Shown: piece after piece, positions 11,901 to 23,605 of the stretch | Position numbering within the stretch: the first letter of the stretch is position 1 | How the letters are laid out: every line of letters begins with the position of its first letter | Made by a program: the position numbers and the translations under genes | Assembly (NCBI GenBank): GCA_013368315.1 | Contig: JAACJM010000064.1 | Coordinates: forward strand, 310,001-374,000 | From: Tetrapyrgos nigripes | Taxonomy: Eukaryota > Basidiomycota > Agaricomycetes > Agaricales > Campanellaceae | Reading direction: 5' to 3' | Length of the DNA: 64,000 nucleotides | Notes under the pieces: model-generated | Database searches by the model: none | What the model saw: the letters and a program-made list of their open reading frames with translations, nothing else | Told to the model about the DNA's origin: nothing

Positions 11901-13554
11901 CGTATTCCCGACCTGTTAAGATGGACATCATAGGATGTCGCAGAACCTTTACCCGTCAAACTACATGACACCGGTGAGTGACCCTCATCCATTCTACTGT
12001 CCCTCGTTTTTCTTACTCTTCCTTCGCTTCTTTCTCTGATCTTTGATAAGCCTCCCTAACTCTGCCCCGTCGATTTGCCTCTCACCAGGATATCTACACG
12101 GCTACCAACGTGTCCTTTGGAAACCACCGCAACCTATGTATACCACCAAAACGATGGAATTTGGCATTCACGTCCCAGACGTTTCGAGTAGCAAGTGCTG
12201 CTGGTGACGTCGTTGGAGAGTACAGAGTATGGCGTATGAGGTTTTGCAAATCACCTGGGCCTTGGTTCGGAAGGTTGGAATTGTGAAACATATAAGGATA
12301 TGGATGGATGGGTTCCTAATTCCTACCCGCCCTTTCGCACAACGGAGTTCGTTTTGGGTGAGTGGGTGTTTTGACTGACCATGACGAACAGTGCGCTAAC
12401 TAAACGTCTCCTCATTTGTAGAAGACCTAAAACCTCGTAGCACTAAGGCAAAGGATTGCCACTGTCCACGACAGTGAGTCCATCCTCTCTGCTCTTGCTG
12501 TCTGTTAACCAATCCCAGTGCTAATCTTCATTCTTCTATGTTCTTTCGCTGTCCACTCTCTCCTCTTAAATCACTCCAACGTGCACACGTCCCCCAGCTT
12601 TCGACGGCTACGCTCCCTACCTCGACTACGTCGGAAGTCAGAATTCCCAACAGTAACATTCCCTCAAATTTGCGCCGTCGGTTATGCCAAAGTCGCCAAT
12701 GACGACACATGCTAACGGACAACCAGCTTCCTTTCATGTCAAGTCGAGTTATGCAGGATGCAAGGGTGGCCTATATCCTTTTTGGGTATGCCTATTACAT
12801 TGTGTCTTTCCCTTGGTGAACCGTTACTAACGATGCATATGCGATAGAATGATACTACTGACGAACTGCTGCGACTGGTTAGTGACTTTCAGCAAAATCT
12901 GAGGTGGGCTTCTCTTTCTTCTGCTTCATCGATTTGGATTTATTGCGGGCAGTTGACTCATGTTCTGCATCCACAGCTGCGACAAGGTAGCAAAAACTCA
13001 GTGGGCTCGAAACGTTGGTCATCTACTATCCGTCCCTGCACACACCTATTGCAGTCGTATCAGGATTGTACGTCTCGTGGGGCCATGAGTGTAAGATGGT
13101 GAGGGTCATTGACTGTCTGTTCTGGTACTGTCCCGTTCCTTAACTCCATTCCCTATCAAACAGCCTCTTTCAACGCGATGCCTTAACACTTCGCCTCCAT
13201 CCATCCATACAGCTCTCACGTCGGAGAGTTATACGTCACGACAAGTGGACTACAAAGATTCTTGGTACAACTCGCAACGTAGAGGCTTGGAGAAGTTGCT
13301 CGTCATTCAATGGGAGGGCATGGATATATGCTGTGCGTTGCCAAAAGCACTGGCAGGCCCTTTATGGGCTCATGTGTGCGCTGTAACGTGAGCTGGTCTT
13401 TCCATTGTTTCACTTTCTCTTGCGTTCATGTAAGCCTGCTTTTGCTAACACTACCCTTCTGTTTGTCTACATAGATCTTGAAGGAGAAAATGACGTACTG
13501 GATCAGCGAAATGCCTAAGCTGTACTGCTAGTGTCTGGCTCATTTTTTCAACCC
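11901..13554. other. Region with exon-like scraps, no gene model
   Basis: Several intron-like intervals on the + strand end in clear acceptors (for example near 12089 CACCAG, 13213 CATACAG and 13475 CATAG), and open patches follow them (12090-12287, 13214-13390, 13476-13530). The patches do not join in one frame and resemble no family I know. It may be a decayed gene downstream of the repeat, since upstream parts are related to the 24 kb region. I do not propose a protein. Confidence 0.3.
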
Positions 13555-13932
13555 TTAACTACGTACCTCGGGCTCCTCTTCTCCGTTATACGCCACACGC
13601 AAGTGCAAGCCCAAACCTTCAGAATCACTCAATGGGCCCATCTGGCATATACTCTCATACTCCTCGGCATGGCGTTGTATCAGCTTTAGTCCAACATTCG
13701 CCTCCATGCTCCAGAAAGTTCCTTCAGTCGCAGGTGCAGGTACAGACGCGGCTGGGTTTGGTCTAAACCCGGGAGAAATGTTGGCGTAGAGGACGTCACG
13801 GAGCCTCAGGGAGTATCTAAAGTCGTCATTGTGGATTTTGCGAATGGACGGGCTGGGGAGATATTGGTGGAATTGTAGGAGAGCCGAGGTGTAGAGGATA
13901 GACTCAGAAGATTGGGTATAGAGATGTTGAAG
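13555..13932 (-). pseudogene. Unidentified minus-strand open frame, possible last exon
   Basis: A frame of about 125 codons is open from 13932 to a stop at 13555-13557 on the minus strand, with no ATG near its start, so it would be a terminal exon. The peptide has a gene-like mix (for example ILYTSALLQFHQYLPS, DDFRYSLRLRDVLYANISPG, EANVGLKLIQRHAEEYES) and no low-complexity bias. A neighbouring minus-strand frame further upstream (14165-13806) overlaps it in another phase, so an intron or frameshift may lie near 13900. No domain is recognised. It could be the 3' end of a broken gene. Confidence 0.35.
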
Positions 13933-14779
13933 TCACTAGCAAGGGGTCCATTCCGGTATATTCTGCCTCCTCGCATATCAAGCCAGTACTGATTGTGGCC
14001 GCATCGTAGTATCTTCCGTCTAACGAGCATGCGATCGCCACTCGCCGACTGTCTCACTTCCAATCTTTCGGATGGGCTAACGGACGCATTTCGTTTCCCT
14101 AATTGAGAACTCAAGAGGTTTGTCCACCGTACTTTAGTTGTCATTTCCTTGTCTGACTTTAGCATCTAGGACGTTATCACGCCAAAGCCTACTAGGCTTT
14201 ATATGATAAGGCTCAGATCGAATCCCTCAAGGTTTGAGGTGCATGTGAGGTATGTTTCCTCACTCAATATAACCGCTGGCTGTCAACTCAGTGTTTTCAC
14301 TTTGTACAGGACTCAATAAGCCCGGCCCTTCGGGAGAGTCCTATCAGGAAGTTGTAGGCGGGTCATGATCATGCTGGTTGATATATTCCAGGTTGCATAG
14401 TTCCCGAGTGTACTAGATGCAGTTTGTCTGTGTCGTGTTCTGGAATTATCACATCCTGTCACAAGAACCCTTACCTTTTGCATTTGAAAGTACCTCCCCA
14501 TACTCGGTGGAAAGTTTTAGGGTGCAATAATCCGTACACGCCTCCCAGCTCTTATACATTACCTGATGTAGTAATTTTGGGGCTGTACTAGAGCTGTAGC
14601 TGAACTGGTCGAGGATCGACGAAGACGGAGAAATAATGCCGAACAGGGGCTGTTACTGAATGATAACCCCGGTTAGATGGGCGGCAGCGCCTGCGGCCTG
14701 GGTATAAAAACCGGACGTGGTTGAATGATCAAAAACTCTCTCCCTGCCTCGTTGTCTACCTGCATCTTCCCCACTCATC
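13933..14779. other. Intergenic with F-box gene promoter
   Basis: No gene is supported here apart from the possible upstream part of the minus-strand frame. The right end carries a TATA box (14703-14709) and a CT-rich leader (CTCTCTCCCTGCC) leading into the F-box gene. Confidence 0.4.
14703..14709 (+). promoter_or_regulatory. TATA box of the F-box gene
   Basis: TATAAAA lies 71 bp upstream of the ATG at 14780, followed by a CT-rich stretch and a CATC..ATCATGG start context. Position and sequence fit a fungal core promoter. Confidence 0.65.
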
Positions 14780-16216
14780 ATGGAATCTCCGAGCCAAGCC
14801 TTCTACGAGTTTCCAACCGAGATAATCCACCTGATTCTCGGGCATCTACAAACGAGTAGCGGTGGCAAACACTACTTAAAACTCTGCTCTCTCGTCTCTC
14901 ATTCGTGGACTTTCCCCGCTCAATCCTGCCTCTTCTCAGACGTTCAACTTGTTTTCGACAATGAAGAACGCGTCTATCATTTCCTAGAATTGTGTAGTCG
15001 TTCTGACACGAATCTCCCTCTCTGCGTTAAATCTTTGCGCCTTTGGCGAGGGAATAACCGAGCCCAAGACGACTCGTCGACGCTGCTACTGGATCGATTC
15101 CTCCAGTGCAGGGTTACCAAGGGAAAGCTGCTATTGGATCTGTTCCAGAACCTAGTAACACTAGAGCTCGGTCGGATAGAACACTGGAGACTCTCCGATA
15201 AAGCGAAGAAAGTGTTGCTCTCTAGGTTCCAGACAGTGTTGAAGCTGCAGTTGTGCAACGTCGTTTTTGGTTCGGTGAACGACTTTCAGGACTTCACTTA
15301 CTCTTTCCCCAGGCTCGAGAGCATCAAGCTCGTCGATGTCTCCCTGCGAAAAGAGGACGTATCTGCACGCCGACCCGCCCATCAAAGGCATTCGTCTTCT
15401 TCAGGCTCGCGATTCGAAAACGTTTTGCCGCTCCTCCGTAACCCTCTTCAGATATTCAAGATGTCAGGGAGCCCGCGAAGCTCCTTCAGCTTTGACTTCA
15501 ACGACCCATCTCTAGACATAGAACCAGTCTTGAGGCCCCCATCGGAACTGCAGTCAATCTCATTGACTGTTGATCTCGATGGGTTGCCTCTCTTTATCAA
15601 TGCCCTGACTCCTTGTTCAACCCTGCGGTCATTGACTTTCCGTGTTACCTATGGGGTCAGTTTTGAATGCGCCGAGGCTCTGGGGAAATTAGTGGAGTCT
15701 TCGCTGTCTCTGCAGCAAATGAACATTGATGTTCATTCTTTTAGTATGAACGATTTAGGTATGCACCTTCTTGATATATTTTGATAATGATCATAACCTT
15801 CATTTTCAGATCCCCGTTTTAAACATCTGGGTCGCGTACAACGTTCGAGCCTTCGCAAACTATATCTCAACTTTCATAATACCCCTTATATTATTCCTTT
15901 CCTCGCACGACTCATCGTTCCCCCAAATGGCTTTGATTCTCCTCTCGAGACCGTTGTGATCAAAGAGGAAACTCAGACGGATCTAGAAGAGATCGACGAT
16001 TTCTTACAAGGACCGTGTTTTTCATCTATTCAAGAAATTCGCTGTACCGCCAGCGTCCGAGTTTACCCCAGGCATTGTAGAGGAGATGCGGAATTTACGA
16101 GGCCAGATGAAGATACTGCACCAATTTTCATGATGGCTGAGAAAATAGAGACGTTGAGGGAGAGAATGCCTAATTGTAACGCTAGAGAAATTCTGACCAT
16201 CAAGGAGCACTACTAG
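14780..16216 (+). CDS. F-box domain protein
   Basis: Two exons (14780-15758 and 15810-16216, 51-bp GTATGC..TTTCAG intron) give 461 aa. Residues of about 9-55 form an F-box: YEFPTEIIHLILGHL, then KLCSLVSHSW and QSCLFSDVQL, the helical hook that binds Skp1 in SCF ubiquitin ligases. The remainder is leucine-rich with irregular beta/alpha-like spacing (LVTLELGRIEHW, LESIKLVDVSL, LQSISLTVDLDGLP, LRSLTFRVTYG), typical of the degenerate leucine-rich substrate domains of the large Agaricomycete F-box families. The substrate is unknown. The start is the first ATG after the TATA box. These genes often belong to expanded, fast-evolving families. Confidence 0.9.
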
Positions 16217-16774
16217 TAAGTAAATTATGGACTTTTCTCTTCGTCGCTGATATCATATACATAGTCAGTGACACGGAGGCAGAAGCAAATTTTTCGTTGG
16301 TTGAGACTCAGTGGTGCTGCTTCATCGGAATAAATACCAAATGCGATGTGCGACCACCGCTTCTGGCTGGAATAAAATAACGATCATACTGATGCGAACC
16401 AGGACTACATCATCATAAGCCTTTCATCTCCCAGTGGACACTATATTTCTTTTTTGTTGCGTCGTTCCGAAACAATGTACATAGCAAGAAGTACCTACCA
16501 AATGGCGAAAAATGGTTTTTCGGTGATGCTCCTGCGACCTCTCTGACCAGTTGTCTGGTCTGTTCCACGCTCTGACCTTGCACGATGTCCCCTTTAAAGG
16601 TCTCGATTTTCAGCTCATGAGCTACTCGCCGAGTCGCGGCCATTATCGTGTCAGCAACACGCACGTGTACTTAGTAACCTTCCAATAACCTTTCCCACTA
16701 CCTTACGAATGTCTACTCTCACCCCATTATAATACTGCAAAACGACAGACAATTCTGGACAGACTTGCACGGCA
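16217..16774. other. Intergenic between F-box and phosphatase genes
   Basis: These 558 bp separate two plus-strand genes and should hold the F-box 3' UTR and the phosphatase promoter. A minus-strand frame (16664-16413, 83 codons) has a fairly gene-like start (RVADTIMAATRRVAHELKIE) but no supporting second exon, so I do not call it a gene. Confidence 0.35.
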
Positions 16775-18757
16775 ATGATAGAAAACCAACAACTCTCATT
16801 CTCCGAGGCTAACTGTATGGCCTGCTTCGAGGGCACAAACGAGAAGCAACGGTCAACGGGACGAAGAGTGTGCGTAGCTTTGAAGTACTTGCTTTGCTTG
16901 ACGCTGGTTACTTTGCTTTGGACTGGCTATGGAAGAGCGCTAGGAATTGGTTTAAAAAACAGTCTCGAGTTGGGTGTGTCGGGCGAAGTCACCACAGGCG
17001 ACAGGCACAAAACCTTTGTCACACAGAGGTCCTGGGCTCAATACTCTCCTTATTTTCCTGTGGAGGAATATAAGCCTCCTCCCAGCGGATGTATAGTCGA
17101 CCAGGTGTGTTCTCATGTACTTGCTAATCTTTTATTTTGACGCTCATGGGCCTTTCACTCACTGACCAGGTCAACATCCTTCAACGCCATGGCGCGCGTT
17201 TTCCTACTTCTGGGGCCTCATCCAATATCATCTCCGCCATTAACAAGCTCAAAGCCGTTCAAAACTCTTTCTCTGATCCCAACATGTTGTTTATCCGGAG
17301 TTATAAGTATGACTTGGGTCAGAACGACCTTGTAGAGCTTGGGGCGAAGCAGTATGTACATATTGCGTACACATCCAAACTTGGCACTAACAAACGAATC
17401 GCAGATCCTCAGATTCGGGTACCGAAGTGTTCAACCGCTACTCTCACCTTGTGTCAAGGCGAAATTTACCCTTCGTGCGGTCGGACAGCTCGGAAAGGGT
17501 AGTGCTAAGCGCGTTGAATTGGACCGAGGGTATGGTTTATGTCTCCCTCTCGTGGAAGGACCGCAGCTGATGTCTTCCACTTCTCCCTCAGGCTTCTCAA
17601 TTGCTTCTAATTTTGTCTACCAACCTCCACTATCTGTGATGATACCCCAAGACTCAAATAACACATTAGACGACCATATGTGCCCTGCCGCTGGAAAGCC
17701 CGACGAAGAGGATTATGTGTGGTTGTCCAAGTTTGCACTGGAGATACAGCGGAGGTTGGAAGTTGCAGGTATATTTCCATTTATTCTTTTTCAGCTTCAG
17801 TATCTAGTGCAATAGTATTGATTCCCATCGTTATCTTCTCCGCAGCTCCTGGCTCAAATCTTAATCTTTACGAAGTCTACGCTCTAGGGACACTTTGCGC
17901 GTTCGATAGTGTCGCTCATTCAGCTACATCTCCCATCATACTCAGTCCATGGTGCAGTCTCTTTAACCAGACCGATTTCGAGAACCTTGAGTATGCAGGA
18001 GATCTAGATAAATACTATGGGACTGGGTGCGTTTCTGAAAGTTCTGATTTGAGTCCGTGGCTTCGATTTTTTTTTTTTTGATCGCACCGTTAGGTATGGC
18101 CAACCACTTGGGGCTGTACAAGGCGTAGGATATACGAACGAACTTTTGGCAAGGCTTATGGACCAACCTGTTCGTGATCATACGCAGACAAATTCAACAT
18201 TAGACAGGAACGAGGAGACGTTCCCTTTAGGAAGAGGGATTTACATAGATTTTAGTCATGATAACCAGGTATGCCCGTGTTCGACTTTCGCCCTTCCATC
18301 GCCTGTCATTCTGTGTCCTTGCTTTGTATCTTGCTGCGTCCCGGATACTCATGTTCTCACACCTATTCAGATGATAGCCATATACTCCGCCATCGGTCTC
18401 TTCCCTCAACCGGTTCCGCTGGATACAACACCCGATCAAAACATCCCAGACCCGAAACGAACGTGGAAAGTGGGCGAAATGGTACCTTTTACCGGGAGGA
18501 TGGTCGTTGAGAGGTTGGAGTGCCATTTATCTTCTCTTTCTAGGTCGTCGGATCTGCATTCGAATCCAGCATTTTGGAAGAAGAAAAGAGGTTCACGACG
18601 AAAATTCGTGAGGATTTTGGTAAATGATAGATTAATGCCTCTATCTTTCTGCAATCACGAGGGACAGGGGATATGCCTGCTAGATGATTTTGTAGAATCT
18701 CAGACGTATGCGAGGAATGATGGTGAAGGGGATTGGGAGAAGTGTTTCAAAAGATAG
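16775..18757 (+). CDS. Histidine acid phosphatase (phytase-like), membrane-anchored or secreted
   Basis: Seven exons (16775-17104, 17170-17351, 17405-17529, 17592-17768, 17846-18026, 18094-18268, 18371-18757) join in frame to 518 aa. The N-terminus is cytosolic-looking, then one hydrophobic segment (about residues 34-50, LKYLLCLTLVTLLW), a signal anchor or long signal peptide, then SWAQYSPYFPVEEY and PPPSGCIVDQV. The catalytic motif RHGARFPTSG carries the nucleophilic histidine; the distal proton-donor HD dyad is in YIDFSHDNQ. FVRSDSSERVV, DDHMCPAAG and YGQPLGAVQGVGY also fit the 3-phytase branch. Enzymes of this clan hydrolyse phosphomonoesters such as phytate outside the cell. The intron before the RHG exon and the other introns are 53-102 bp. 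The frame is intact throughout, with no lost key residue. Substrate preference cannot be read from sequence alone. Confidence 0.93.
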
Positions 18758-18869
18758 TATCATATCAGTACATAGTAGCAAATGACTGCAGCGTGCGCTA
18801 AGCTGATTGCTGTATGCCAAAATGAGCTACAAATTGTGAGGGACTGTTGTGAACTACTCACGGCGGGCT

Positions 18870-21141
18870 TCAAAACGAAATCAGATCATCCATATTTTCA
18901 GGCATAGGCCTGAACTTTATCTCGTCTCTTGGCATAAACAGAGTATAGGCTCTCGACTTCGCTAGGTCCTGTGTATCGGGGTCGAACCCTAGGAATTCGT
19001 GACAGTGCGCAAGCTCATCGTAAAGAGCCTTGTCGAATCTATGCCCATCGCACTGAAAAGCAAACTCGATATTGGGTATACCAAGTGATTTGAGAATTTC
19101 AGGATCCGAGGGAATTGGGATATCTCCAAGCGGGTCAAAAGCCCAGAAGTATCTTGGACCATAATCCTCCGATCCAATGGCCTTGTTGCAAAGCAGAAAA
19201 ACGGTGCTCGGACCCGCAAGGGCACGAGCATTATCCACGCCGGCTTCAGTCTTTGCCATGATTTCCAGATCCAGCCATCTGATATGAACTGCATATCAAT
19301 TGTCACAACATGGTTCATGAAGGCATCAGCCTAAATGCACATGTGCCACCCGTGCATTGCGTACTCACCAAACTTGGGATCTTTGTATGTCTCAAAGAAC
19401 CGTTGGACGATGTAATTGGCCTGCACGAGCCATACTGTGTCAATGTGTTTATCCTTCATGATATATGCCACCTGATGCCGGAAACTTTGAACTAGATCTT
19501 CTCGAGCAAGTCGAATGCTATGGGCACGTTTGTCAGTTGGAAATGGTTGCTCATTACGATAGACATCTGGAAAGCTCACCTGATCCACTCTCCTGCGTCA
19601 AGTTCGTTTTCCCTGTAATACAGATGTCTATACTTCGCACCAGGAAAGTGCCCAATGACCGCAAAATCAGCGTCGCATTCCACAACAACTGAGCCTGCGG
19701 GTATAAACTCAAGATAAGCTCTCAAATCCCAATTCCCATAATAGTCGTAGAGTGTCTGGTCTGCAAGCAATGCGAATGGATCGATTTCGAAAGTTTTGAA
19801 GTGCTGTAATAACGATGATATGGAAGAATACTTCTCTAAAGGGAATGGCTGGTCGCTAAATGGATAGCTTTTTGCTGACATGATATAAGGCCCAGCAGAT
19901 GTTCCTGGTCCTTCTGGTCCGAAGCAGAAGTGATGTGTGCAGGGATTGAGCCAGAGGTGATCGTTCTAGAGAAGTAGTGGGTCTATCACCTGAAAATTGT
20001 GGCAAAGATGATACTTGGATTAAACGTACGTGAAAATCGCCGCCCAGAACCTGATGAGCTTCGCGAGAGTCCACATTCTGCGTTGTGGTACAGATCAGGT
20101 TTGGAATACTGTTCTCATGACACTTCAGTTTGGATTCACGTACCTCCCGATATCTCAAGTAGGAGCTTGCAAGGATTGAAAAATCACGTCGATATTGCAG
20201 CACTCTGCAGAAGGGTATGAGTTCTGTATCGTAGAACCATCGGCAGGCTCAGACATTAATCCGGTAATAAGTTATAAATGAGCATACCATGATGAAACAG
20301 GAGAGCAGGCTTTGATGAGCGTGTCATTCCGAAGAGTTGGACTACGTGCGAGTGTCTAGAGATAGCAGCGATTGCTTTCAGCCAAGGTTGACCAAGTCTC
20401 AAGTACGAAAGGAGGCCTTACTGGTGCTGCGAATACAAATCAAAATCATTTTTCCATACCTGATTCAGAGGAATCTCAATTTGTACAATAGGAAGAATTG
20501 GAGGATGACCTTACTGTGAGTGCTTCAGGCCCAATATAAGTCACACTAGTAAAATCTGTTTTCGAATCAATGTCCTTATGCCCGCGAATTCGTACAAGAT
20601 TGTACGTCTTGATCGCAATCAATGATTCACTGGATTCTGGGGTCGTAGTCGCATTTGCATGCGTGTATATGCCATCTTCAGTGATCTGCTTTATCATGAA
20701 GAGGTTGGCGCGTTTAATAGTATAAAACTGGACGGGAAAATGATAAGCAGAAACAGCCTTAGTCCAGACGATTCAAGTATATAGTCAGCTAACTTTACTC
20801 ACGTCGTCAAATACTGAATCACCGTCCATATCAATCAAGCTACGAGTATGATAGTGGTCATGATAGCTATAGTGATGGTGGTGCATATGATCATGTCGAT
20901 GGTTTATCGAATTACCACCAACGACTGAGATGTGACTTCCGACGAAGACATTGCCAGAGCTGTTATTGAAGGCTTCGATAGTGGCTGATGATGGTACAGC
21001 TGCTTCCATCCTCGTAGAGTAAAGAGAGGTTTGAGTTGAGGAAGCGACTTTCTTGGCTGGGAGAGGAGTCGAGGATGGTGGTTGAGATGAAAGTATCGTG
21101 AAATCATCAATCGATGGTGTGACCGCGAAGACTGACAGCAT
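18870..21141 (-). CDS. Agaricomycete-type protein with His-rich segment and kinase-like patch
   Basis: Nine exons (21141-20803, 20757-20515, 20459-20422, 20355-20288, 20223-20144, 20077-20030, 19965-19580, 19517-19369, 19288-18870) keep frame and give 589 aa. The N-terminal third is Ser/Thr-rich and ends in a histidine-rich run (HRHDHMHHHHYSYHDHYH, about residues 83-100). Next comes IRGHKDID, then WKNDFDLYSQHQHSHVVQLFG..ALLFHHELIP, which resembles the region from helix C to the hinge of protein kinases. No HRD or DFG catalytic motif follows; instead there is LWLNPCTHHFCFGPEGPG and a 300-residue C-terminal region with no domain I can name. I know this arrangement from large uncharacterised mushroom families; the function is unknown. 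The model merges what could be mistaken for two genes, since the ATG at 19881 lies inside exon 7. An upstream first exon cannot be excluded. Confidence 0.72.
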
Positions 21142-21846
21142 GAATGAAGACGTCTGTAAGCTATGTACTAATTTAAACCAGTACCTTTCTGTTTTTAGAA
21201 CTTTACTACGTTTTTCATTGCATGCAGGACTGAGTGTGCATGCACATGCAAAACCGTGACGAATTACATGAATTGCAAATCTGTACTAGCCTGTCTCTTC
21301 GCTCAACAAAGCACGATTTTGAACCAGGGCAAGATGTGGTACATGTGCACTTGTCGCGTGAGATCCTGAAGGAACCCATGAAAAAGGCGACCTTACACGC
21401 GTCATGTCATGATCGAACTCATAGGCACGACAACGGCAAGCCCAGGTGAGCTAGGGCTACCTGTCCCAATAAGGAATGCGTGCGTCCTGGCCCGGAGAAA
21501 CACCTGTGAAGGAGCTTTGGCTGGTATTGCACGTATGACAGAACATCCAATATTCTGCAGAGGGGAATGGGTACGAAGGTGGTCTGATTGAGACGGTAAC
21601 ATTGTTCGCCTCTTCGTGAGCAACGAAGAAGGAATGGCATGGTGACCAAGCATCATCACGGGGAGAGTGTCGGTATGGCCAGCGATTACGAGTGCGAGTA
21701 AGGGTGTATATTATCCGAATGTGCAAAGTCAGACATTTCATCTGACTCTTCTGTCCACCCTCCTTGTACCCCGTATCCATGTTGTTCGTGTCCAGTATCA
21801 GTCGTTCCATCCTCATCCCACCTCTCTCTATCATGCGCATACGGTG
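21142..21846. other. Intergenic, no gene seen
   Basis: The stretch between the His-rich gene and the duplicated segment contains only overlapping short frames on both strands. The first 150 bp should include the promoter of the minus-strand gene. Nothing else is supported. Confidence 0.4.
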
Positions 21847-23605
21847 TACCATGTATCATTCTCCCTGTTAGACTCGCCCCTAAGACACCAAACTCCCTTA
21901 CTGAAATGTCTCGACCCCCTCCAGCTGTTCACGCTGCATCTCCAACAACGAACTCGTACTCGGTCTTGAACGTGGGATGGACTCGGAGAGGGGTTTGTGG
22001 ATGTCTTGGATTTCATAACAGATGGGACTGTAGGAGCAGGGATTTGGGTGACCTCGGATGTTTGAATGAGATAAGGATGATACAGACAGCATCGAGGAAC
22101 GAAGGTTTCAGTTGTCGGTTTGATGCGGGTATTGCGCCTTTCATAGAAAACGACAAACGCGGGGGTCTCTAGCCCGACCCCGATAGCGGTGTCGAAGACG
22201 ATTACGACGGATTAGGGTTGGTTAAGAACGTAGAAGATGGATCAGGCGAAGACCCGCTATATAGAGTAGATAGAATCGGTATGTGGGTTGCTCACGGAGC
22301 CAGATGGGGAGATGGACCCAGATTCTGCTTGTTGGATATCCAAAACGTTGTTTGAAGAGTAAGCTTTCTGTAGAGTTGGCCTCGACCTGGTGGAGGAGAA
22401 TGTCTCAGTAATCCCACTGTCGACGCCAAGGGTGAATAGGGAGAGGGAGAAGTAAAAGTGTTGGCCGTATGCCTAAAATGTGAACCCGAAACCCGAGATT
22501 AATTTGACTGTTATTCCCAATCCCCATCCCCATCCCACCCACCCCTCGTCCTCTTCGGATCCGAAAACATCCAAACTCCAACCTCGGCGGTATATGCATG
22601 TTTTCGCCTGGAGTGCGGACGAATCGGGATCCGTGGCCATAGCCATCCATGGCGCCGGGTGCGTCTACTCCTGCTCCTTGATGTTGGTGAGAATGGTGGT
22701 CGTCCAGCTGCCCAGGCAAATTCATATGACTGCCATTACCATTCCCATCCACCAACGTGTACCAAAACGGTGTAATCTTCGCTGCTAACGAATTACTCTC
22801 CCTAACCTTTGACGGCAAGGTAAAGGTTTTTGAACATAGGAGGTTGGAGGAGGCGGAGGAGGCGGAATGAAGGAGATCAGATAACGAGTTGAGGAGATTG
22901 GTTGAGGATGTGGATGCGACGTGGAGGAGTTTTCAGGTTGAGGTGGAGAGGAAATTGGAGAGGGGGTGGGGTTTTGAGTGTGAGCAATGGGAGGATGGTG
23001 CGTGTATGCCGAGAAAGATGCGATTGGGAAGAGACGAAGTAGAAGTAGACCCATTGCAAGCGAGTCCTTCCTTCCTCTCAGTCTCTGTCTCAGAGAAGAT
23101 GAAGCTTCGCGTGTAGAACGTGACGTCGTTGGCAAGATGAAAGGTTAGTAAACGTTGACAGAAATATAAACCAAGGACAGATAAAAAAAATAAGCCAGCG
23201 GGGCAGCGTTTGGCTAAGTGCAAGGCCATTCGTCACAGAAAAAAGAAGTAAAAATTGGACAAAAATACCAGAGAGAGAAAAAGTGAAAATATAAAGGACC
23301 AGTATACGCACTAGTGCTTTCCCGCATCCTTCCGTGAATCCACAGGCTGTAATTGAAAGCTGTTATGCGAGACCTGAGTTAGGTGTAACCTTGCAGTGTC
23401 TTGAGCTGATCCGGAAGCTTGAAGCGTTGAGGACAAGTCGACGCGTTTGTTGAAATGTGGACGAGCACGTGGGGTTGACATGGGCTAGGCCTTGGACGAA
23501 TCGGCGAGCCCATTGACGTCAGTGCACCGGTACTTACCTCTCCTCCACCACCTCATGATACTGTACTCCATTCCGTATATCAATCCAAGGGGCTACTCTC
23601 TAATT
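21847..23605. repeat. 1.7-kb duplicated segment, copy A
   Basis: From GTATCATTCTCCCTGTTAGA to the shared GGGGCTACTCTCTAA this segment matches 62291-64000 base for base over long runs, in the same orientation. The differences are mainly single transitions plus a few small indels, for example a 17-bp stretch present after 21911 and missing in copy B. On the minus strand it has a 137-codon frame (22818-22405) with NGNGSHMNLPGQLDDHHSHQH, shortened in copy B, so coding status is doubtful. Its right part is also related to the diverged copy at 10.4 kb. It may be part of an uncharacterised transposon or a segmental duplication; no terminal repeats are seen. Confidence 0.85.

Noticed and set aside
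14977..15258. Minus-strand frame inside the F-box gene
   Set aside because: It overlaps a gene with an F-box, a TATA box and a clean intron; no independent support.
16413..16664. 83-codon minus-strand frame
   Set aside because: The peptide is gene-like at first but no second exon or family match is visible, and the neighbouring frames do not join.
19856..20203. Minus-strand frame bridging the exons of the His-rich gene
   Set aside because: It reads through two introns (20029-19966 and 20143-20078). Splicing at GTACGT donors gives a better and longer frame that continues to 18870.
22405..22818. 137-codon minus-strand frame in duplicated copy A
   Set aside because: Copy B breaks it, and the frame upstream is not continuous, so coding is not supported.
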